From an uncultured Bacteroides sp. (GTDB lineage Bacteria; Bacteroidota; Bacteroidia; Bacteroidales; UBA932): DNA of 19,838 bases. A program made the position numbers and the translations under genes. This document shows, piece after piece, positions 15,301 to 19,838 of this stretch (the first letter of the stretch is position 1; each line of letters opens with the position of its first letter). The DNA is taken from NCBI GenBank assembly GCA_900543205.1, contig UQQM01000031.1, forward strand, positions 1 to 19,838. The letters are read 5' to 3'. The notes beneath the pieces are model-generated. The model was not told the origin of the DNA, ran no database searches, and saw nothing but the letters and a program-made list of their open reading frames with translations.

Positions 15301-15653
15301 AGGATATGCCCGGCTGGCTCGTAGCCACCGAGGGGACGCTTACCCTGGCGCTGGACATAGTGCAGACTCCGGAACTGAAGCGTGAGGGAACCGCACGCGA
15401 ACTCATCCACCCGATCCAGAATCTCCGCAAGGAGAGCGGATTTGAGGTTACGGACAGAATACACACCGTGATTTATGCGGACGGAGAGGATTACGGAGAG
15501 ATAGAGGCTTCGCTCGGAGAATACTCCGGGTATGTGGCCGGCCAGACCCTCTCGCTCTCGCTCGAGCTGAAGAATCTCGCGGAGGCTCCCGCCGATGCGG
15601 CCGAGGTCGAGTGGGGAGGCTCCTCCATCAAGATCAGGGTATCCAGAAATTAA
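12306..15653 (+). CDS. ileS: Isoleucyl-tRNA synthetase
   Basis: Charges tRNA-Ile with isoleucine and proofreads valine. The 1115-residue protein has a class I catalytic core: the HIGH-equivalent PGIHHV (G55-V59), [21 protein letters not shown], an editing (CP1) domain with [12 protein letters not shown] and [15 protein letters not shown], and the KMSKS loop as KMSKR (660-664). The anticodon-binding region follows, then an extra C-terminal domain of the DUF5915 type. Length and KMSKR with a HIHH-like signature fit the eukaryote-like IleRS clade used by Bacteroidota and not the 938-residue E. coli type. The ATG at 12306 was chosen over an upstream in-frame ATG at 12231: [11 protein letters not shown] matches family N-termini, and the earlier codons overlap the promoter and cvpA. 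Confidence 0.96.
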   Translation: [1115 protein letters not shown]

Positions 15654-15680
15654 TTAATCACACTTAAACTTTATTCAATT

Positions 15681-16106
15681 ATGGCAGAAGAAACCAACAA
15701 GAATGCGACGCCTGTGGAAAAGACACGCTATTCTGACGCAGAACTTGCCGAATTCAAGGCGATTATCGAGGACAAGCTGGCCAAGGCCAAGGCTGAGTAC
15801 AATACGCTCCGTGAGGTCATAATCCATAATGGAACCAATGACATAGAGGATACCTCACCTTCTTTCAAGACCGTGGAGGACGACGGAGCCAACCAGCTTT
15901 CGAAAGAGGAGGCGAGCCAGATGGCGCAGCGCCAGTACAAGTTCATCCAGAACCTTGAGGCCGCCCTCGTCCGCATCGAGAACAAGACTTACGGCGTCTG
16001 CCGCGCTACGGGCAAGCTCATCCCCAAGGAGAGGCTCAAGAGAGTCCCTCATGCGACTCTTACCGTCGAGGCCAAGGAGATGATGGCCAAGAACGGAAAG
16101 AAGTAA
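15681..16106 (+). CDS. TraR/DksA family protein with lost zinc-finger cysteines
   Basis: Members of this family usually bind the RNA polymerase secondary channel and adjust promoter activity. The 141-residue protein has a Lys/Glu-rich coiled-coil region (about 20-100) and a C-terminal segment YGVCRATGKLIPKERLKRVPHATLTVEAK-like (quoted in part: YGVCRATGKLIPKERL), which aligns with the DksA zinc finger. Only C107 remains; the other three positions appear as T110, T128 and A131, so classic zinc binding is not expected. It lies 27 nt after ileS in an AT-rich gap and 3 nt before lspA, the order usual in Bacteroidota. Family assignment is good; the regulatory role is inferred. Confidence 0.88.
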   Translation: MAEETNKNATPVEKTRYSDAELAEFKAIIEDKLAKAKAEYNTLREVIIHNGTNDIEDTSPSFKTVEDDGANQLSKEEASQMAQRQYKFIQNLEAALVRIENKTYGVCRATGKLIPKERLKRVPHATLTVEAKEMMAKNGKK

Positions 16107-16109
16107 TTT

Positions 16110-16688
16110 ATGAAGCTTTCCAAAGGCACGGGGCTGATCCTGCTGGGAGTATCCCTGGTGGTCATCGACCAGATCATCAAAATTCTGGTCAAGACCAATA
16201 TGTCGCTCGGAGAGCAGATTCCGCTGATAGGCGAATGGTGCCGGCTGTGCTTCGTGGAGAACGAAGGCATGGCTTTCGGGCTGTCGTTCGGCGAGGGGAT
16301 AGGCAAACTGCTGCTTTCGCTGTTCCGCATCGGTCTAAGCGCTTTCCTCATCTGGTGGATTTCCTCGCTGCTCCGCAAGGAGAAGACTCCGCTCGGAGTG
16401 CTCGTGGGCCTGACCATGATTACTGCCGGAGCCATAGGCAACATCATCGACTGCCTGTTCTACGGTCTGATCTGGGACTATGCCCCCTTCATGTTCGGCA
16501 GGGTCGTGGACATGTTCTACTTCCCCATAATACGCGACGGGGCAAGGGTGATATTTTTCAGCCCGGTGTTCAATTTCGCCGATTCCTGCGTGACGGTGGG
16601 GGCGATATACCTTCTTCTTTTCCAGTGGAAGTATTTTTCTGCTTCCGGGGAAAAGGAACTGACGGCGGAGGCTGATAAGAAAGTCTGA
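16110..16688 (+). CDS. lspA: Lipoprotein signal peptidase (signal peptidase II)
   Basis: Inner-membrane aspartyl protease that removes the signal peptide from lipid-modified prolipoproteins. The 192-residue protein has four hydrophobic segments and the conserved blocks VVIDQIIK (17-24), VENEGMAFG (49-57), GAIGNIID with catalytic D114, and FNFADSC with catalytic D158. The loop between the two Asp residues is long, as in other Bacteroidota LspA proteins. It begins 3 nt after the DksA-like gene and is last in the ileS group. A run of T follows its stop (16690-16696) but no hairpin precedes it, so no clear terminator was found. Confidence 0.95.
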   Translation: MKLSKGTGLILLGVSLVVIDQIIKILVKTNMSLGEQIPLIGEWCRLCFVENEGMAFGLSFGEGIGKLLLSLFRIGLSAFLIWWISSLLRKEKTPLGVLVGLTMITAGAIGNIIDCLFYGLIWDYAPFMFGRVVDMFYFPIIRDGARVIFFSPVFNFADSCVTVGAIYLLLFQWKYFSASGEKELTAEADKKV

Positions 16689-16693
16689 ATTTT

Positions 16694-16725
16694 TTTGGAA
16701 TATCCGTAGAGATTGCATAAATTTG
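16694..16725 (+). promoter_or_regulatory. Promoter of tRNA-Ser
   Basis: TTTG at 16694-16697 and TAAATTTG at 16718-16725, 20 nt apart, match the Bacteroidota consensus exactly. The predicted start near 16732 is about 10 nt before the tRNA 5' end. It begins directly after the lspA stop, in the T-run. Confidence 0.75.
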
Positions 16726-16742
16726 CAGTCCCTTTACGGGAA

Positions 16743-16827
16743 GGAGGGTTGGCCGAGTGGTTGATGGCGGCAGTCTTGAAAACTGTTGACCTTAACGGGT
16801 TCGGGGGTTCGAATCCCTCACCCTCCG
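16743..16827 (+). tRNA. tRNA-Ser (anticodon UGA)
   Basis: The acceptor arm GGAGGGT (16743-16749) pairs with ACCCTCC (16820-16826), and the discriminator is G16827. The anticodon stem GCAGT/ACTGT closes the loop CTTGAAA, giving anticodon TGA at 16777-16779. A long variable arm is present, as in serine tRNAs. The T arm is GGGGG-TTCGAAT-CCCTC with one G-U pair. Total length is 85 nt and the 3' CCA is not encoded. It decodes UCA, and UCG by wobble or modification. Confidence 0.96.
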
Positions 16828-16830
16828 CGG

Positions 16831-16876
16831 AAGAATCGCCGTAGTTGCTAGGAATTCAGCAATTACGGCGATTCTT
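16831..16876 (+). terminator. 19-bp hairpin after tRNA-Ser
   Basis: AAGAATCGCCGTAGTTGCT (16831-16849) pairs with AGCAATTACGGCGATTCTT (16858-16876) over 19 bp with a single G-U wobble and an 8-nt loop AGGAATTC. It begins 3 nt after the tRNA. It could end the tRNA transcript or serve as a processing signal; only a weak T-run (TTCTTG) closes it. It could equally be a copy of an intergenic palindrome family. Confidence 0.6.
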
Positions 16877-17466
16877 GCTATCGCTACCCGCCAAAAGCAT
16901 TGTGGCAGCAGACGAGCCGGCGGATGCGCAGAGCACCATATTTTGGTGGATGTAATTACTCAAGCACAGGACTTTTTCGGAAATGTCTTACTGTCAGTCA
17001 TTTGCAATCGAAGCATGTCCGCAGGTCAACGTCCGAGAGGCGACTCGCGGACAGGCTGTTCAGAGAAAACGGCCCTGCAGCGGCCCCCCAAGGCCACATT
17101 TGTAAAAACCATTGTACTCGGGTATTTACATCTGCCATGCCCTGTCCGTTGCCGAGCGGACTGAATTGACGCCGAGCAGGCTTTTTTCGCCTGCGAGGCG
17201 CAATTGCAGCCGCGAGGCACTGGCGCAGCGATAATGCATAACGAATAGCAGCCGGCCAAAAGCATCGCAGCCGCGAGGTCCTGGCGCAATGCCGTCAATG
17301 TAGCCGCGAGGAGACGGCCGAGGTGAGCGGCAGGAATGCAAATCCTGTCCGGACCATTCGCTGACGGTTTCGGACTCCTCTCCTACGCGGTAGCCGTACA
17401 CGCCGGCATACATCTAGTCTTCAGCGGGAAAGGTGATGCGTCCGTTGTTCAATAAACGCTGATGGT
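16877..17466. other. Gene-poor gap with short repeats
   Basis: About 590 bp with no convincing gene. Several open frames under 100 codons exist on both strands but have no recognisable motif, overlap one another and run through the repeats. The region holds GCCAAAAGCAT twice (16890-16900, 17255-17265), a 22-bp direct repeat, a TGTCCGC/GCGGACA inverted repeat around 17015-17052, a CAGGA/TCCTG hairpin (17331-17347) and a GCAGGC-TTTTTTC-GCCTGC hairpin (17177-17195). No promoter match was convincing. Confidence 0.6.
17206..17311 (+). repeat. Direct repeats with core GCAGCCGCGAGG..CTGGCGCA
   Basis: Two 22-bp copies, at 17206-17227 and 17267-17288, are identical except for two central bases (CA versus TC). 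Their starts are 61 bp apart. A shorter third match, TAGCCGCGAGG, is at 17301-17311, and a related GCGAGGCGCA precedes at 17193. The copies are too few and too irregularly spaced for a CRISPR array. Confidence 0.7.
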
Positions 17467-18117
17467 CTAGAAATAGTATTTCACCCCGGCGGATATTCCG
17501 TAGTTGAGGGCTTCGGTGAACGTGGTGCTTGACATCTTCACGTTGTCTGAACCTGTGTTCCTTGTTATATATGACACGTTGAAGTCCAGGAGGTTCAGCG
17601 AGATTCCGAGGAATCCGGCAGGCATGAACTCTATAGTTCCGAGTTCGGCGTCGAAGCTGAAGGCGAAAGGCAGCTTGGTTGTCGACTTGCTGCTGGATCC
17701 CGTCTGAGCTACGTAGGAACCGCCTCCGAACCCGAACTTCACTCCGGGAGTGTAGTAGAGAACCCCGTCAATCATGGGGAAGAACCAGTTCGCGCCTATC
17801 GTGAACTTGGCTATGTTAGTGGTGCCGAACAGGGTGGCGTCGCCGGTGGAGATTATGGGTTCCCTTGACATGCCGTAGTTCAGGCCGGCGGACAGTTCCA
17901 GATTGTCGATGACAAAGTAGCTGAACTCGGGGCTGAACTCGAGAGTCATCGGAGAAGCCGACTTCTCGCTGTTCGTGTTGCCGTTGAGGCTTGTGGCGGT
18001 AGTGGAAGACCCTCCGCTTATTCCGATGATGCCTCCTACGGCCATGTCGCCCATGTTCTGGGCTGACAATGTGATGGATGAAACGGCCAGTGCCGCTGCC
18101 AAAATAATTTTTTTCAT
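17467..18117 (-). CDS. Outer-membrane beta-barrel family protein
   Basis: The 216-residue protein starts with a Sec signal peptide, MKKIILAAALAVSSITLSAQ, with likely cleavage after residue 19. Alternating hydrophobic and polar residues in repeated strands follow (LEFSPEFSYFVIDNLELSAGLNYGMS, in short stretches such as FSYFVIDNLELSAGLNYG). It ends with a terminal Phe in GISAGVKYYF, the usual outer-membrane barrel end signal. This fits a small 8- to 10-strand barrel of the OmpA/OmpW-like type found widely in Bacteroidota. The open frame extends 27 codons upstream, but the start at 18117 gives the proper signal peptide. No ligand or partner can be named. It is transcribed away from the SDR gene and toward the repeat gap. 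Confidence 0.8.
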   Translation of the reverse strand: MKKIILAAALAVSSITLSAQNMGDMAVGGIIGISGGSSTTATSLNGNTNSEKSASPMTLEFSPEFSYFVIDNLELSAGLNYGMSREPIISTGDATLFGTTNIAKFTIGANWFFPMIDGVLYYTPGVKFGFGGGSYVAQTGSSSKSTTKLPFAFSFDAELGTIEFMPAGFLGISLNLLDFNVSYITRNTGSDNVKMSSTTFTEALNYGISAGVKYYF

Positions 18118-18163
18118 AGCCGAATTATATTGAGTTTGACTTGTCTTGAAGGAACTTTCTGTG

Positions 18164-18171
18164 TAAATATA
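18164..18171 (-). promoter_or_regulatory. Weak -7-like element for the beta-barrel gene
   Basis: The - strand reads TATATTTA, one base from TAnnTTTG, about 47 nt before the start codon. No matching -33 TTTG was seen at the right distance. Confidence 0.3.
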
Positions 18172-18214
18172 CGCGTTTTGGAGCGAAATTGTGCTCAATT
18201 TCGGGCGAAATGAC

Positions 18215-18222
18215 TAACTTTA
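18215..18222 (+). promoter_or_regulatory. Weak -7-like element just before the SDR gene
   Basis: TAACTTTA is one base from TAnnTTTG and ends 5 nt before the SDR start codon. If used, the transcript would be leaderless or almost so. No good -33 element was seen. Confidence 0.25.
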
Positions 18223-18227
18223 GCATC

Positions 18228-18989
18228 ATGAAAGCAAAGACTGTTCTGATAACGGGTGCGACGAGCGGGATAGGAGAGGCTTGCGCGAGGAGATTCGCGG
18301 CTCCCGGAACCCGTCTGATACTCAATGGAAGGAATACGGCGAAGCTTGCCGAACTGCAGAAGGAACTGGAAGCCGGCGGCGCAGAAGTGCAGCTGCTCCC
18401 GTTCGACCTGCGCGACCGCGAGACCATGGGCGCGGTCTTCAACTCCCTGCCGGGAGATTGGAAGGAGGTGGACGTCCTTGTCAACAACGCCGGCCTATCG
18501 CTGGGCGACGACAAGGAATACGAAGGCTCCCTCGAGGAGTGGGACACAGTGATAGATACCAATATAAAGGCCCTGCTCGCGATGACGAGGCTGGTGGTTC
18601 CCGGAATGGTCGAAAGGGGACGCGGGCATATAGTGAATATAGGCTCCATAGCCGGCGACACGCCATACGGCGGCGGGGGAGTGTATTGCGCCTCCAAGGC
18701 TGCGGTCAAGGCGCTTTCAGACAGTCTGCGCATCGACCTCGTGGACACTCCGCTGCGTGTGACCAACGTGAAGCCCGGAAAGGTCGAGACCCATTTCTCC
18801 GTGACCCGCTACCATGGCGACCAGGCCAGGGCGGACGCGGTATATGAAGGCTTCGAACCCCTGCACGGGGAGGATGTCGCCGAAGTCGTGCATTTCGCAG
18901 TTTCGGCTCCCGACCATGTGCAGATAGCCGAGGTGCTGGTCATGCCTACCGCCCAGGCCACCTCGACACTCTGCGCCAGGAAGAAATAG
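18228..18989 (+). CDS. Short-chain dehydrogenase/reductase, YdfG-like
   Basis: A cytoplasmic NAD(P)-dependent oxidoreductase of the classical SDR family, 253 residues. It has the cofactor motif TGATSGIG (9-16), NNAG (86-89), the active-site N112, S140, Y153 and K157 (VYCASKAAV), and the post-catalytic VKPGKVETHFS. NGR after strand 2 (33-35) suggests a preference for NADP. The second half resembles E. coli YdfG, which oxidises L-allo-threonine and serine and reduces 3-hydroxypropionate-type aldehydes, so a hydroxy-acid or amino-acid substrate is a reasonable guess. The start MKAKTVLITG at 18228 fits the family; an in-frame ATG 39 nt earlier adds no homologous sequence. It converges on the regulator gene with only 2 nt between stops. 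Confidence 0.92.
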   Translation: MKAKTVLITGATSGIGEACARRFAAPGTRLILNGRNTAKLAELQKELEAGGAEVQLLPFDLRDRETMGAVFNSLPGDWKEVDVLVNNAGLSLGDDKEYEGSLEEWDTVIDTNIKALLAMTRLVVPGMVERGRGHIVNIGSIAGDTPYGGGGVYCASKAAVKALSDSLRIDLVDTPLRVTNVKPGKVETHFSVTRYHGDQARADAVYEGFEPLHGEDVAEVVHFAVSAPDHVQIAEVLVMPTAQATSTLCARKK

Positions 18990-19013
18990 CCCTACAGATT
19001 CAGGTATTTCTTC
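18980..19013. terminator. Inverted repeat across convergent gene ends
   Basis: GAAGAAATA (18980-18988) is the exact reverse complement of TATTTCTTC (19005-19013), with a 16-nt spacer holding both stop codons. It could be a bidirectional hairpin, but the stem is AT-rich and lacks a T-run. It may only reflect similar Lys-Lys-rich C-terminal codons. Confidence 0.3.
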
Positions 19014-19276
19014 AGATCCGCCACATATTCAGCCATAGCCGCATTTCCTTTTTCGGTCATGCGGCAGCTGGTGCGCGTCTTCCTGCCCACGAACTCCTTG
19101 CGGATCTCGATATACCCCGCTTCCGACAGCTTGTCAAGCTGGACGCTGATGTTCCCGGAGGTCGCTCCGGTCTGCTCCTTGAGCCAGGAGAAGTCGGCTT
19201 CCTCCACCGAGAGCAGCAGCGTCATTATTGACAGCCGCAGCTGGGAGTGGATTATGGGGTTCAGCTCCTTCAGCAT
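18992..19276 (-). CDS. Winged-helix DNA-binding regulator (HTH_34 / MarR-like, small)
   Basis: The 94-residue protein is a single winged-helix domain. LNPIIHSQLRLSIMTLLL forms the first helices, FSWLKEQTGATSGNISVQLDKLSEAGYIEI is the helix-turn-helix with its recognition helix near residues 40-55 (GATSGNISVQLDKL), and a wing with FVGRKTRTSCRMTEKG follows. It matches the short transcriptional regulators that usually sit beside membrane protein genes in Bacteroidota. Its start lies within the end of the membrane protein gene (7-nt overlap), so the two are coupled and it may control their shared promoter. The ligand, if any, is unknown. Confidence 0.9.
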   Translation of the reverse strand: MLKELNPIIHSQLRLSIMTLLLSVEEADFSWLKEQTGATSGNISVQLDKLSEAGYIEIRKEFVGRKTRTSCRMTEKGNAAMAEYVADLKKYLNL

Positions 19277-19838
19277 GACCTGGAACTCCTACGGTTGATG
19301 ATATGGCCCGGGATTACCAGCGAGAACAGGAAGCTGAACCCTCCTGCGAGATTCCAGACCGGAAGGTATTGGTCTCCGGCGACCATGGCCGACAGCAGGA
19401 GCACCGGCATCACGAAGGCTATGGTCGTCATTCCTACGATGCTGCCCTCGCCGATCGTCAGCCCGGTGATCAGCGTGCCGGTGCACACGAATATCAGTGC
19501 CAGGGGAAGCATCAGCATCATGTTGACCACGCCGGCTCCGAGTCCCGAACATACGATCACCACGAGCGACATCACCATCAGCATCAGCACGACCTTCCAG
19601 GTGTTAGTGAGCATCCTGTCGATGTAGCTGGTGGTCTCGGGTTTTTCGCCCCTGTCTTTAATCCACAGCACTATCGCCGGAATGAACATCAGAATCCACA
19701 GCAAGTTCCACACGTAGTTCCCGCTGAATCTGCTTATCAGGAATGTAGCCACGGAGATTGCGAGCGAGGTGTACCCGTAACACAGGAAGGGGTTGCCGCT
19801 TCCTTTCTGCAGTCTCTGCCTGCTTGCGCTTATCATCT
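19270..19838 (-). CDS. Multi-pass membrane protein of unknown function (5' cut by window)
   Basis: At least 188 residues are visible with about six hydrophobic segments, for example YVWNLLWILMFIPAIVLWI, MTTIAFVMPVLLLSAMVAG and WNLAGGFSFLFSLVIPGHII (in part). An ATG at 19836 could start the frame, but the first residues (RQRLQKGSGNPFLCYGY) look like the middle of the N-terminal region of a family that normally begins with about 20 more residues, so the true start is probably outside the window. It ends in TGA at 19270, overlapping the regulator start by 7 nt. Function unknown; a substrate transporter or regulator-coupled sensor are only guesses. Confidence 0.75.
   Translation of the reverse strand, partial: MISASRQRLQKGSGNPFLCYGYTSLAISVATFLISRFSGNYVWNLLWILMFIPAIVLWIKDRGEKPETTSYIDRMLTNTWKVVLMLMVMSLVVIVCSGLGAGVVNMMLMLPLALIFVCTGTLITGLTIGEGSIVGMTTIAFVMPVLLLSAMVAGDQYLPVWNLAGGFSFLFSLVIPGHIINRRSSRSC

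Noticed and set aside
13542..15464. A 640-codon open frame on the - strand, antisense to ileS
   Set aside because: It lies opposite a clear IleRS gene, has no recognisable domain and skewed His/Val/Leu/Glu-rich composition typical of the antisense of GC-rich codons.
17099..17130. TTTG followed 24 nt later by TATTTACA in the gap
   Set aside because: The -7 box mismatches at three of four constrained positions and no gene follows on that strand.
17206..17311. Possible CRISPR array
   Set aside because: Only two full copies with irregular spacing and internal differences, and no cas genes nearby.
17026..17413. Short open frames on the - strand in the repeat gap
   Set aside because: They overlap each other in different frames, run through direct repeats and contain no recognisable motif.

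Overview
The window looks like chromosome of a fairly GC-rich member of the Bacteroidales (phylum Bacteroidota). This rests on four things: promoter-like elements of the Bacteroidota type (TTTG, 20 nt, TAnnTTTG), A-rich start regions mostly without Shine-Dalgarno sequences, the ileS - TraR/DksA-like - lspA gene order, and protein families typical of the group (a eukaryote-like glycogen branching enzyme, a DUF4369/TlpA-like lipoprotein, a DksA-like protein without zinc ligands). The species cannot be fixed from the sequence alone.

Bases 1-8539, + strand: a tightly packed glycogen metabolism operon. It runs from the 3' end of a branching enzyme (cut by the window edge) through a debranching enzyme, a GT-B glycosyltransferase that is probably a glycogen synthase, a GH57 amylase-type enzyme and an alpha-glucan phosphorylase, to ribF, which overlaps the phosphorylase gene by 10 nt. 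Together these could elongate, branch, trim and phosphorolyse an intracellular alpha-glucan. A consensus-like promoter lies inside the 3' part of the branching enzyme gene and could drive everything after it separately.

Bases 8484-12237, - strand: two gene groups. The first in transcription order is cvpA - tsaB - a small proline-rich membrane protein. The second is greA - HIT protein - DUF4369/TlpA-like lipoprotein, with consecutive TGATG stop/start overlaps. The lipoprotein gene and ribF converge and overlap by 56 nt. A hairpin with a T-run that could terminate the greA group lies antisense inside the ribF coding sequence.

Bases 12238-16688, + strand: a short divergent promoter region, then ileS, a TraR/DksA-like protein and lspA. 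A well formed promoter follows, driving tRNA-Ser(UGA) and then a 19-bp hairpin.

Bases 16877-17466 hold no convincing gene but several short direct and inverted repeats. After this gap come an outer-membrane beta-barrel protein (-), a YdfG-like short-chain dehydrogenase (+), and a small winged-helix regulator coupled to a multi-pass membrane protein (-), the latter cut by the right edge.

I saw no CRISPR array, transposase, integrase, phage gene or obvious defence system. The most notable signals are regulatory: a promoter within glgB, a terminator within ribF, a hairpin in the greA leader, and the repeat-bearing gap after the tRNA. A few proteins lack expected residues (cysteine-less TlpA-like lipoprotein, zinc-less DksA-like protein, RibF with a shortened kinase loop).
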